The notes: generated from the letters alone by a model not told the origin. Positions 47,625 through 58,989 are shown, numbered from the stretch's first letter. The stretch is DNA of 64,000 nt from Capitulum mitella (GCA_030062745.1 CP099846.1:22509201-22573200), one strand, 5' to 3'. Translations and numbers: made by a program.

Positions 47625-50578
47625 GTTAACCCGCGCGAAATTGGCAGTCGGCGCCATGCATGCCCCATAGCAGACGGACGGCCGACCACCCCAACCCCCT
47701 CTGGCTCGCCAACGGTTGATTGCACGATAAAAATAAGCATACAGTTGGAACGTGGAAAGTTCTTCTCGTGACCAGTAGAGCCTGAAACTGGCCCAATTTC
47801 CGGTAACATGTAAGCCAGTGACGACCTATACATGCCTTCTCATACCCAGCCATAAGAAACCGAGAAACTGTCTGCATCTCAAGGGCTGTGATTAACAAGG
47901 TCTAGGTAAAGGCGCCAGCGAATAAGTAAAGGCCGCAGATACCGATACAGTCTAATTTCTATGGTTCGTTTAACCCTCGCCCAAATAGGTGTGGGAGGAC
48001 GGGGGAGGCGTTTCGACGCCGCCAACCCAAAGAAATTTTGGTGACTGCAAAAAATCTAGCGCGCATAACGCGCTGAAATTTCCAGTACTTTTTTACATTT
48101 CTTGCGCATTTCCTGTAGACTTTTAACTTCCCGTCATGCCAGCGACCCACCTAAGTAAAATAGGTTAACCTACGATTCTGTTAATTTTCTATGAATCACG
48201 CCACGCGACGGACCACCATGAAACTTTCAGACATAGTAGTCGAGGGCATTTCTAAAAGTGTGCTTTATCAAATTTGTTGTCAAAATCAAGGCCAATACCT
48301 GAGGGCAGCTCAGTTTCCAAGTTATCCCTCCATTTTCAACGGTTTTGAACCATTTCTTCGGCCTGTTGGTGCCTGAAATGCATTCCCGGGCCAAGGAAGC
48401 CACACAAAATGACAGTGTTGATCCACGTGAAGGGTCATGAGGTCACGTCAGATCACATTTGGGGTCAGCTAGCAAAAAGGAGTTTAGAATCCGGTTTTGA
48501 TGATTCCTTAGGCAAAAATAAGCACTGCAGTCGATTTTACAATCCAAAATTGCCTTAAGACGTTTCTAAGCAGTGAAATGACTTTTGGGCACCGAAGGTC
48601 TAGCGAGATCACGGTGGTAGAAGCTGAAATGCATTCCTGGTCCTTGAAATGCATTCCTAGGTCAACGACGTCACGCAACACGACACATGGTGTTCGTCCA
48701 CAGGAGATTCATGAGGACAGGTCAGGATACATTCCAGATAAAGTAAGATAAAGGAGCCTAAAACCCAGTTTTGATGGTTGAATGGGCTGAGGCTGAAAGG
48801 GGCAATGAAGTACACTTTGCTGTCAAAAACTGCACCAAAACGTTTCTATGCGGTGAAATGACCTTGGGTCATCTGGTCATGTTTCGTACACATGATCATG
48901 CTTCATATACAGATGTCCAGTTTCATCTATCTGGTTTATTTCATGAGTCAACTGGGGATTCAGATTCAGGCATACAAAAGATGAAACCCAACCGTGCTTT
49001 AAATCAGGCCATAACCATACCTCAGGTCAGGTCATCAGACCGACCTCATACAGCACCCTACTGATCACGGCTGTGAAACCCCAGGCATTTCCAGCTAAAG
49101 TCACTTCTTTCCCTTTCGTTTGCAAAGCTTTTGATCCCAGACAGAACACGGGAAAAGCAAAAAAACGGTAGAATGTTGGGTCAGGTCACAAGGTCAAGTC
49201 AGGACACATCGGGTTACTGGCGTTCTATTCTGTCGGTATCTAAAAAAATGTTCGCACAAATGATTTCCACCGTTTTGGAAGTGCACATGGACAACTCGCC
49301 AGCGACTTTCAAAAACCTCACATGAAATGAAAAATGGTATTATCTCAGGCCACCTGATGATGCATCTTCATCTTATACCTGATGCGATATGTGGCTGCAT
49401 GTTATAAATTATACGCCGCCGTAATGTACAACTATTAGCTTTCCATTCGCATGCTCAGCATTGATCACGCTTTATGAGGGGCGGACCCAGAGCTCTTCTA
49501 CGAAATTCCTATCTTCTGTACATAGACCAAACGTTGCATAATGTTTTAAAAGAAGAAAATCGAATGTTTTGAAACGTACTAGCGGCTATCTTCCCGTCAT
49601 ATAAGTTCCATTTTTCCCCAACGTTCCGTTCGTGAGACTGAGGGGGGCATCCTAACGCTCCATCGCCCCCGAGCTCCGGCCGCCCACGTCATGGTGCCGG
49701 TGGGGCGCGGGTTAGCATGCACACGGCAACGTTGAGCTAGACACCGCAGTTGTCGCGCCACTTCGCTGCGGACGCCTGCGCCGAACGCCGGATAGAATTA
49801 ACGGGAACCAATTTTAGCGCTCCTTTATTTTGGTAACACAAGCCTTCCCAAGTGGTGCTTCTTGATGCTAATGGTTCTTGTTTTCTTTTCCGTGCTTGAT
49901 TTTGAAACAATTCAGGAGTTATCGGTGTTCACAATGGGCGGAGTTTTATTCGAGAACGCCTATTTCTTTCCAAAATATGCAATTTTTAAAAAGTTTTTGA
50001 ACTTTTTAGTACTATTCACAACTGAAAGAACAAGTTCTGCCATCTTCTATTCGTAATAAGTTGTTCATCGCCGATTATGATGGTGACATATTTTGGCTCA
50101 TAACAATTATTGGTGAGCTGGCCTCAGGTCAATGCTTGGAGGTCATTCACACTTTTGCCAGTCATACGATGTCTGCATCATCTCACACTCAAAATGCTAT
50201 AAAAATTTAGTCATTGTCTGAAAAAAACGACATGTCTTGAAAATGGGCTAGATCGTAGGTCAATGGCCCGGAAAATTCCGAAAAATCTGCGATAGCAGAT
50301 TTGATGAGTCTATCCAGTTGTATGATTCTCGTTATTAGTATCGCGATATCATGTTTTCCGAAAAAGTTAGTGAGCGCTATACCTTTTTCGATATAGGTCA
50401 ACTTCACCTGACCTAGGTTAAACACCCAATTTAACCTGAGGTGAAAACTTTGGCTCGTGATGTAAAAATGATGAAGCAAAAGGTACACGAAATTTCGTGC
50501 TCATGCGTTTGCTCGTTCCCTCGCGCAATCTCCGAAAAACCTATGGAGCAGTCAAACCCCCATTCAGGGCTGGGTTCA
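47625..50578 (+). mobile_element. TTAA-flanked element (family A), outer copy split by another
   Basis: It starts at TTAA (47625-47628) with CCCGCGCGAAATTGGCAGTC and parallels 4438-4780 up to about 47969. The match resumes at about 49716 with the counterpart of 4810-5664 and ends near CTGGG then TTCA (50575-50578), a changed TTAA. Without the insertion it is about 1.21 kb, the same as the family A copies at 3226-5664. No coding frame. Confidence 0.7.
47970..49715. mobile_element. TTAA-type element inserted in the family A copy
   Basis: It begins at TTAA (47970-47973) with CCCTCGCCCAAATAGG, and its right edge is GGGGCGCGGG then TTAG (49712-49715), read as a one-base change of the TTAA duplication. 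Length is 1746 bp. It is rich in GGTCA phrases, such as GGTCAGGTCA near 49024 and GGTCAGGTCACAAGGTCAAG near 49180, and has no recognisable protein. The ends are only loosely inverted (CCC then C-rich), so it is an old or separate family. Confidence 0.5.
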
Positions 50579-50689
50579 CTTTCGCACGATGGCGTTAATT
50601 GCAACGGCAATGTGTTATCGCCCAGGATGCAAAGTTTATGGGCAAGAAACATACACAAAAGGGCGCCTGCCCCACACCTTTCTAAACAA
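50579..50689. other. short spacer
   Basis: Nothing recognised between the TTAA element and the CpG-poor block. Confidence 0.5.
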
Positions 50690-52760
50690 GCTTGAAAACT
50701 AATCAAACAAACATCTAAACAAGCATCTCCTGTTATCACATGTTAGATGCAATTGTTACAAAACTGACAATCATCTAAATGACCAAAACAAGAGCCCAAA
50801 TGGGTGCTCAGAATGAAACAATGCATTATGGCACAATACATGCAGTGTTTTCAGTCAGCTTGAAAAATAATTGCAAACCACAACTTGGAACAAACAGAAC
50901 CTTGTGACACAAGTAGCAAACGTTTATTCTTGATGTATAGTTGCATCCTCATGGGTTGCAGTTAAATTTGCAGCATAAAATCCACAATTTATGTAAGATT
51001 CAGTTTAACTTCCATTGCACCCTTCCTCTTGGTGTATGTTTATCCCATTATTGTACACTTTTGCCACATTGCCAAAACATTACTTCATGGTCTTTTTACA
51101 CCTGGGTCTAAACATGGGTTTCCATGCCAAAACCAGTTATCCAGAAAACTTTATATCAATTCTGACTGTAAAGGTGCTAATGCATACAACCATACACAGA
51201 AAAGAAAATCACCAATAAGATATCTTACAAATACATCATATTTTTTAGATGGAAGAGGGGGTAAAATGGTATTCTAGGTGCAGACCTCCCATTTCTCATA
51301 ATTCCAGAAATCTGCATAATTACCAAGCCACACTGATACCAAAAAAATGTACAATTAAAAAGTAGCCCAATCACAGGCCTTGTGGTCATCACAACTTCCC
51401 CAAAATAATCTCTTGAAGTGGTTCACCACCCACTGCCTCAACAACTAGCATGAGCTCGAGACAAGGAGCATCTCCATGAGACAGATCACCACCAACTTTA
51501 AAGCTTTGACCAGTGATGAACATGCTGTGAAATATGAGGCACAATATGCCAGTTTTCCTTGTCCATCCCTGTTCCCTCCCAAGGCACTCATGTCTGTCCT
51601 TGTTCAGTCCCAGTCCACCTCCCTGTTCCATTCCAGGACCATCTCAGCTTATTTCAAATTTTGAGATGGGTTTGGATAGGTCTTTCAGTGACATCATATT
51701 TTGTGGCATGTTTGCATCAACCATCAGTGCTTCAAAGTTGGTGTTGATTTGCCTCATGGAGATGCTACATGCTTCAAACTCATGCTAGCTGTTGAGGCAA
51801 TGGGTGGCTGAGTCACTTATATATTATTTTGAGGAAACTGTGATAGTGACAAGGCATTAAATGTCTCTGATTGGGCCATTTTTCATTGTGCATCTTTTGG
51901 TACCAATGTGACTTGGTAACTATGCAGATGTCTGGAGTTATGAGAAGTGGGAAGCCTGCTCCTAGAATACAGATAAAACTGTGTATAGGACAAGTGAAAC
52001 ATGTTTCACAGTCCCTGATGAAATGTTCAAAAAATGTGGTGCAACCACCAGGGTTGCCATTAGTAATGTATAATTTAGCCTGTACCCAGGGCTTGAAACT
52101 TATTATGGAGCTATAGCAAACATTTCAAAATACAGGTTATCATGCAGAGCATGCCAGTAGGCTTGATGAAGTGTGCTTGATCTGGAAAAATATTTGTCTG
52201 GGGGAGGGGATGACATCTTTGGCCCTGGGCAGCCCTATGTCTTACAACAAACAGGGCTCTTATGTTTCTGCTGAAATAAACAATGCAAAAACCAAAACTA
52301 GAAATGACTGAAGTTATACTATGAGGAATACTTTTTTCTATTTCTGGAGACTAGCAATGAGAACATAAGGTTTATATGCTTTCAAAACAGGACCATACAC
52401 TTCATGGGGATCTGGATCCATACTGATGTAAGATTTGTCATGCATTTGTTCAATACATGAAAAACCTGGTGCCAATAAATACTTTAAATGTTATTAATGC
52501 TGTAAAATGAAAAAAGTCCTAGTGAATAAATCACATAAAAGGGATGCAAACTTAAGAAAACATCCATAAATATCAGAGTGGGTGAATGCATACATAGCAG
52601 GGACAAAGGTTTTCACCTTGCTCACAACAGTCCAAGAACTAGAGTGTTAGCCATCATTTCATAAAATTTACTACACAGTACACTATTTGCACTCAGGGAG
52701 GAGCTGGGCTGAGGGGCTGAGGGGCCAGCAATCCTGGAGGGCATGGAGTGGGCACAACCT
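50690..52760. other. CpG-depleted block
   Basis: Reading the plus strand I see only about two CpG dinucleotides in roughly 2 kb (near 50920 and 51452), although the region is not unusually AT-rich and the rest of the window is full of CpG. TG and CA are correspondingly common. In invertebrates this pattern marks sequence methylated in the germ line, usually the body of a constitutively expressed gene. I find no convincing exons inside it. An inverted repeat lies at 51378-51860. Confidence 0.6.
51378..51860. repeat. inverted repeat, ~170-bp arms
   Basis: The left arm (about 51378-51545) reads GCCTCAACAACTAGCATGAG then ATCTCCATGAGACAGATCAC. The right arm (about 51690-51860), reversed, reads GCCTCAACAGCTAGCATGAG then ATCTCCATGAGGCAAATCAA. 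Matching continues outward to CAAAATAAT and the CCTTGT..ATCACA phrase. The spacer is about 145 bp. Both arms encode similar peptides in the same sense of the repeat (FKVGGDLSHGDAP and FKVGVDLPHGDAT), so the unit may have been coding before duplication. Confidence 0.7.
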
Positions 52761-53197
52761 GGATGCGCTGCTTGATGCTGCTTGAAAAACTCTTCTTGAG
52801 GGCTAAACACAAACAATGGCTGACGGATGCATCGAACCATACAATTGGGGCCTGGGGGCAAGTATTCAGAGGCCCAGATACTTGCCAAGAGAATGTCTCA
52901 AATCTAGTGCCGTGACGTACCTCCCTCACTAGCTCATGAGCTACCGAATAGATCATTACCTTCAGCTGCTTGAACACGGCCGCAACGCCTGCTTATTCGT
53001 TTGTTGATCAAAACCCACAACTTGTGTAGTTCAAACGTCAATCTACCTGCTGACTCCAGCGTTCCCTCCGGCGTCAGTGGGACGTCTGGCCCTGACGCCA
53101 CCGCTATGGCCATGAACTTGTGAACTGTTGCTGCCGATTTTGACGAACGCGCGCCACTTTGCCCACTTTTTGCAAACTTCCATAACTTTTTGCACAT
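52693..53197 (-). CDS. small two-exon candidate gene, unknown product
   Basis: I do not recognise this protein. Exon 1 starts at ATG 53195-53197 (MCKKLWKFAKSGQSGARSSK, then VHKFMAIAVASGPDVPL). It can end at 53047 (CAG then GTAGAT) or 52960 (AAG then GTAATG). Both donors are in phase 1, matching exon 2, which starts at 52802 after a good acceptor (TTTGTGTTTAG) with LKKSFSSSIKQRIQVVPTP, a Pro-rich tail and a TGA at 52693-52695. The products are 86 or 115 residues with a basic start. The 5' part is CpG-rich, unlike the CpG-free block downstream, as expected of an unmethylated promoter next to a methylated gene body. Further 3' exons could exist if the acceptor is different. It could be fortuitous. 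Confidence 0.35.
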
Positions 53198-53869
53198 AAT
53201 AATACCTTTATGACAAAATCGGTAATAAGACCGCCTATTTCACTGATGATATTTTTTTCTTTATGGAAATATTTTTTTCAAGCAAAGTCAAAAATTGCGC
53301 AAGCGAAAAATGTATATAGGATTGATAAAACTAGAGACCAGGGTTAAGGACAGAGGCGTAACCAGGCACGCCCATAAGGAAAGTAGCAGGCACGTACTTT
53401 GATGCCCTGAAGAAAATCCTGGATAATGAGGGTTTTCTTCAGGGGAACAGATGTCAAGTTTTGTTATATGGCACTAGCATATGACGACATTTACAGGAAA
53501 AGCAGCAGTTCCATGATTTTTACATCATACTTAATGTACGGGAAAACGTAACGTGTAATATGTATAATAGTAATATGTGCTTTCGGTGGCGTAACCAGCA
53601 TTTATTTTCGCGGGGTCCTAGAGGATGACGGGGCCCCCAATGCTGAAGGGGGCCCCTTGAACACTGCTAGGGCCCCATGACCTGGATGAAAGGATGTCGT
53701 TTTGTGCAAATGATTCGGGGGGGAGCGGATCGAAAGGCCTCACAACCTAACCTGCTCCCAAATGTGAGTTTCTCAACGGATTTAGGGCACTTTGTTTTGG
53801 CCGACGGGAGTTGATAAAGAGAAAAAAATTGTAGGAAACTTTGGTTTCTTTTCATGTATGAATATGTAT

Positions 53870-53874
<5 letters not shown>
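53198..53874. other. unassigned spacer
   Basis: No gene. Phrases such as GGGGCCCCCAATG and AAGGGGGCCCC near 53630-53660 resemble the GGGCCC-rich arrays further right. Confidence 0.45.

Positions 53875-53918
<44 letters not shown>
53875..53918. repeat. (TA)n microsatellite
   Basis: Uninterrupted TA run bordering the Penelope-like block. Confidence 0.9.
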
Positions 53919-53920
<2 letters not shown>

Positions 53921-54046
53921 ATCAAATTATAACTCGACGCTCAGTAACAAAGCTCTTAGAGACTATCACACGAGAACGAAATCCTTATCTCAAGCACTTG
54001 CCAAACCGGCTTTGCCTGTCCCGCACACACAGAATGTAATAATGCC

Positions 54047-54050
<4 letters not shown>

Positions 54051-54109
<59 letters not shown>
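54051..54109. repeat. (TA)n microsatellite
   Basis: About 58 bp of TA dinucleotides inside the 3' flank of the Penelope-like element. Confidence 0.9.
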
Positions 54110-54112
<3 letters not shown>

Positions 54113-54494
54113 GTATACTTGGGCAGAATATTTTCCTTGACACAAGTTTTATTGAAGACTAGGGCGTACTTTGCTTTTGTTAGCTTTTTATTTGTTTTTT
54201 CGATGTCTCGAACTATATGTTTTGCTTCATCATTCAGTTGGTGTAAAACTGAGCCGAATGAGCACATTTAGTATCACATTACTTTTGGTCGGTTTTATTT
54301 AACGTTTCGGATATAGCACTATCCATTTTCAAATTACAAAGCGACACTGTATTTTGATTACACTTAGGTTTCGAAATAAATCACATTACACGTTCGCTCC
54401 TCGGTTGCCACACTTTCGATATACACGCCACATCAACATAGTTCTGAACGGCCAAAAAACCCCATACCTGCTTTTGCCCGCATTTTCTGCAAAA

Positions 54495-55760
54495 TTATCC
54501 GAAGAGTTTCAGGGATACTCCGGCGTTTATTTGTTTGTTTAGTGCTGGGCTGAATTGTTTGATGTATAATGCTTCAAGGATATGGAGTTCGCGTCGGTCA
54601 GTTGTGGATGTGATGATTTCTGTGTTGTCTGTGAGCTGCTGTCTGGTGATGATGCTGCCGTGGGTAACCTGCATGTGTGTCTTTGGTGCTCCGTCTTGCA
54701 AGTGCATGGTGAGACGTCTCGAGAGTGTTGTTGTAGTCACACCAACGTAGTCTGAGTTGTTATGAAGTATACAATCTTCATGTGGGCATGTAAACTTGTA
54801 GACTACGTTGGTGCGCTTGAGGTGTCCGTGTTTCATGGTGGTGTTGTTCTGCATGATGAAGTGGCTGGTTTTCTTGTTCTTGTAGTAGATGGTGAGTTTC
54901 AGTTGATGATCTGTGTTGTTGCATTTTATGTTAGTTTTCAGAATTTGACGGATGACTTTTTCGTCTGTCTTATGGGCTGATGACATTTGATTACAGTAAA
55001 ATAGTTGGTGGGTGTTCGTCTCCTTGTCTTCGTTCGGTCTGTTGTTGTGGTATCTGTCCAGAAAAGTCTTGATCTCTTGGTCAATGGTCTTGTTGGAGTA
55101 GCCGTTGTTTACCAGGAGCTGTTTCACCTGTTGAAGTTCCTGATCTACTAGTTTCCAGTTTGAGCAGGTTTTAATCGCTCTTCGGATGTAGGATCTGACG
55201 ACGGATAGTTTGTATCGTTCGGGGCATTCACTGGTTGCGTTAAGGCACCGACCCGCGTCCGTTGGTTTTCGGAAGACTTTGGTTGTGAATGTATTATTAG
55301 CGGCATCAATGTCAACGTCCATGAACGGAATCTTATTTGTGATGCTCATCTCCGTGGTGAAGTTGAGCACAGAGTTGTCTTTTAGAGATGTTTGAAGTCG
55401 CAGGAGGTGTTGTTCGTCTGCAACATCGACAAATATGTCATCGACATATCTGCAGTATATCGCTGGTCGCAATGAGGTATCTTCTAAAACTGCGTTTTCC
55501 AGGTGACCCATGTAGGTGTTGGCGAACAGCGGTCCGAGAGGTGAGCCCATCGCTACACCGTTGGTCTGGCGGTACAGGTGTCCGTCAGGACCGGTGAACA
55601 ATGCTTCACTGGTGCATGCGTTCAACATCTTTTCTAGCAGTGGTTTGGACATCTGGAGCGGTGGAAGCGTAGGATGATGGCTGATGTTGTCGATGATGAT
55701 GTTGATAGTTTCTTGCACAGGAACGTTTGTAAATAAGCTTTCCACGTCCAGTGATGCCAA
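54495..55760 (-). pseudogene. Penelope-like reverse transcriptase with GIY-YIG endonuclease, 5' truncated
   Basis: The frame is open for about 421 codons. Motif A is SLDVESLFTNVP, motif B QTNGVAMGSPLGPLFANTYM, and motif C YCRYVDDIF with the catalytic Asp pair. A linker follows, then VVYKFTCPHEDC and DYVGVTTTTLSRRLTMH. The end is RRELHILEALYIKQFSPALN, giving the YKFTC..YVG core and the conserved Arg and Glu of the GIY-YIG nuclease typical of Penelope-like elements. The fingers region before motif A is missing: the frame runs into the inverted flank (phrase ATATAGCA) just upstream of 55760. It therefore cannot encode a complete enzyme, although the surviving part has no stop. The element copies RNA into DNA at nicked chromosomal sites. 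Confidence 0.85.
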
Positions 55761-55952
55761 GAGCCATTGTGCTATATCCGAAACGTTAAATAAAACCGAC
55801 CAAAAGTAATGTGATACTAAATGTGCTCATTCGGCTCAGTTTTACACCAACTGAATGATGAAGCAAAACATATAGTTCGAGACATCGAAAAAACAAATAA
55901 AAAGCTAACAAAAGCAAAGTACGCCCTAGTCTTCAATAAAACTTGTGTCAAG

Positions 55953-55957
<5 letters not shown>

Positions 55958-55990
<33 letters not shown>
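55958..55990. repeat. (TA)n microsatellite
   Basis: TA run at the right edge of the Penelope-like block. Confidence 0.9.
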
Positions 55991-55993
<3 letters not shown>

Positions 55994-56459
55994 TAAAGCT
56001 ACGAAGTACATTGTTCAAACTACAGCGAACTTGGCATTGATGGTCTTCTTTGATGTGGGTTCGATTGTTCGTATAAGTCGTTTCGTTCCCATTGAACGCT
56101 GATTAACAACATTGCCAATGTTCATTATAATGTACGGGACAAGCAAAAAATCATATTTTGTTACAGATCTAACGTTTCGTCTACGTATGAGACATCTTTA
56201 GACAGCAATATAGAGTCAATGGCATTTGGTTTAAATTTGAAAAAATAAAGCACATGGTTAGTAAAAACAAGGATCTTCTGGTCTACACACATAATTAGAA
56301 ATTAAAATCACTAAATCATTAACCAATAATTAAAATAATTAAAACATGATTGATATACGAGTAAACATGTAACAACTCGTATAAACAACTCGTAGTTAAA
56401 CATGTACAAGAAGCGCTGAAACAATACACGAAAGATCAGTACGGCACCTATTCACATAT

Positions 56460-56667
56460 TCAAAGTCCAGGTCCTAGTGGCGGCCCTCCAGACAACTGCA
56501 AGGTCCCATGCGCGTTAACCTCGCGGTTAATTAGTGGGTCCATATCCCGAATGAATATGACTTCGAGAGCCGCTAGGCGCCGTTTATCCGTTGCCTTCGC
56601 CAGGATCTTTACGTTCGATGTGATGGTGCGGCGAGTGAAGTGTTCATGGTGGTGTTGTTCTGTGTGA

Positions 56668-56668
<1 letters not shown>
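56460..56668 (-). pseudogene. second Penelope-like endonuclease tail fragment
   Basis: On the minus strand, HHHEHFTRRTITSNVKILAK is followed by TDKRRLAALEVIFIRDMDP and LINRE, then a Leu/Gly/Pro tail and TGA at 56460-56462. The RR..ALE..FI..M.P.IN pattern matches the C-terminal end of GIY-YIG nucleases in Penelope-like elements but differs clearly from the copy at 54.5 kb, so it is a different family. The fragment is cut at its upstream end by a (TA)n tract. Confidence 0.6.

Positions 56669-56714
<46 letters not shown>
56669..56714. repeat. (TA)n microsatellite
   Basis: About 44 bp of TA dinucleotides that truncate the second Penelope-like fragment. Confidence 0.9.
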
Positions 56715-56719
<5 letters not shown>

Positions 56720-56754
56720 TGTCTAAAGCGTCATTAGAGTTGTTGTGGTGCTAT

Positions 56755-58420
56755 CAAGGAGAGGGCCCTTGATGTTTCCAGGAACCCCTAAAATATTAAA
56801 GAAAAACTGTTAAACCACTCTAAGAATTACTTTGAAAAATCGAAGATTGGGGGAGCACTCAGAGAGTTGAAGGCCCACAAAAACTCTAATGGGCCCTCTA
56901 GATAAATTCAAGACGGGGCCTTCCCCTTGATCATAAGAGTCCTCGTTGAATTTATCTCGAGGGCTTATTGGAGTTTTTCGTGGAACCCTCAAGCTTTTCA
57001 AGAGTGCATTTGGGATCTTTAAGGGGACCACAAACACTTCCTTGTCCGGCTAAAAACTACGTTCCTGAATGTGGGCCCCCTGAAGGTGTTAAATGCTCTC
57101 TCAATGGTTTAAGGGGTCCAGAAACATTTCATTGAGTCCCCTAGATATATTCAAATGGACTTCCGGGAGTGCCTCTTCTTGAACTTCTATAAAGTGTCCA
57201 TTAGAGATTTTTTTGTGGCCCTGTAAACGTTTTAGGGGTGCCCTTGATATTTTTCGGAGGGTCCATGAAACATTTATTCGTCCAGTGCATCCTTTCAAGA
57301 ATATATGAGGTACCTTTCAAAATATCAAGAGCATTTCGAATATATTTAAGGAGCAGCCCTCGAACGCCACAGGGTCCTTTCCTTTACGGATCTATCGAGT
57401 TTGTGTGGAACCTCAAACCTTTTGAGAAGTCCTTTCATATTTTCGGAGGGAACCTCAAACATTTCCTTATCCGCTTAAAAATTCCTATTGCAAATGTTTC
57501 AGAGACCCTTCAGAATACCAATAGGCCTCTCAAATGTTTGAGGGCCACACAAAAGTTCCAATGAGCACTCGAGAGGAGTTCAGTGTAGGTCCCTTAGATT
57601 TTAGGTGGCCACTCCTTAGATTCATCTAAAGGACCCTTTGAGTTTTTTTTCTGTGGGACTGTTGATGTTTCGAGGGAGTCCTTGGTAATTTCAAAAGGGC
57701 CTCAAGCATTTCCTCGCCCGTTTTATCCCTTCTATGCCTGAGGTACCCCCTGAAAATATCAAAGCCCTGGAAATGAATTCGAAGATTTCGTTCAAAGGAA
57801 CTTAAAGGAATTTTATCTCAAAGGAATTTTTTAGGTCTTAGGAAGGGTCCCCTCCTTCAACTAGCTTAAAGGGCCCTTTGGAATTTTGTAGGCCCTCAGG
57901 CATTTTGACAGGTCCCTTGATATTTTCAGAGGGCCCCTCAAACAATGCCTCGCCTGGTTCAAAACCCCCTTTCTAAATGTTTGGGCATCTAAAAAATTTG
58001 GGGACGTCGCAAAAAAATCGACGTGTCCTCGAGATGAATTCGAAGGAAACTCACAGACCTGAGAGAGGATCATTCCTTCAGTACAATCAAATGGCCCAGG
58101 AGAGTTTTTAGATTTCTCAAGTGTACGAGAGAGCTCATGGTATTTTCAGAGGGCTTTGCAATACTTCCTCAGGGTCGCACAGCCATTTCCTCGTTGATTT
58201 CAAAATCCTCTTCTGATTTTTCGAGGGGGTCCCTATGAATGTTTCAGGAGGGGGCCTAAGAGAGTAGTACAGCCCACAAGAGTCTTTTAGAGGATCCCCT
58301 CGAATTCATCTGGAGGGTGCATGGAGTATACTGTTGGGCTATCGAGTTTTTGAGGGTACCCTCACGATTTCTAGAAAGCCCCCAAACTCCCAAGAGAGGA
58401 TTCTCTTAACCAGGCGAGGA
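56755..58420. repeat. degenerate ~240-bp tandem satellite
   Basis: A landmark phrase like AAACATTTCCTCGCCCGG recurs at about 57028, 57276, 57458, 57708, 57942 and 58185, mostly 235-250 bp apart. It is usually preceded by TATTTTC(A/G)GAGGG. Units are strongly diverged, with many GGGCCC and GGACC words. No protein is encoded. Confidence 0.6.
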
Positions 58421-58985
58421 AATCTTTCTGTGACTTGGATTTGGTTACGAACTATGTTTGAAAAAGTTGCAAAATATTTCATCAAATTTAAACGTCATTT
58501 CGATCATGGGTCCCGGCATACCACTGTGGGCCCCACCTCAAGACTGCGGGGCTGAAATGAGCATTGAGAGGTGCGCGCACCCCCTCAAAAGGATTTAAAA
58601 TGAAGTCCCTGTCCACAGGGACGGCGGATTGCATTTCCGGCTGGGGGGGCAAGCTCTATCGAATCAACAGCCGACCTCATTTACGTTACCTTCTTCCCCC
58701 TCCCAAAAAAATAATTGAATTTCCTTCTTTTTGCTATCGCCCAGTTTTTCGTTAAATATACAATTTTCCCAGGTTTTGGCGCTAGTGTACACTTCTGTTC
58801 TCCAAAATGCGTGGATTTTTCTGTTCAGGTCTGTAGCCATAGTCATTTTTAAGGTCTTTGCCCTTTGGCATCCATCTACATACTGGTGAATGATATAAAC
58901 TTCTGCTTCTTATGTTGTTTGCGTTTACATCAACATTATTGTAAAGTACATTTGTAAACGGCTGAAAGACAGTTTCCTCCCACAA
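58421..58985. other. unassigned spacer
   Basis: No gene or repeat recognised between the satellite and the Penelope-like 5' fragment. Confidence 0.45.
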
Positions 58986-58989
58986 CATT

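Larger units (their letters stand above)
53925..55990 (-). mobile_element. Penelope-like retroelement with opposed flanking copies of its 5' segment
   Basis: In the minus direction, the reverse transcriptase-endonuclease frame (55760-54495) is preceded by an inverted piece (55990-55770) and followed by a direct-orientation copy of the same piece (54320-54115). Both encode the N-terminal phrase FGSVLHQLNDEAKH and VRDIEKTNKKLTKAKYAL. Penelope-like elements often carry such terminal partial copies, either direct or inverted. (TA)n tracts sit at 54051-54109 and 55958-55990. A further 5' segment (TATAACTCGACGCTCAGTAA onward) at 53928-54045 recurs at 58990-59107. Confidence 0.75.
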
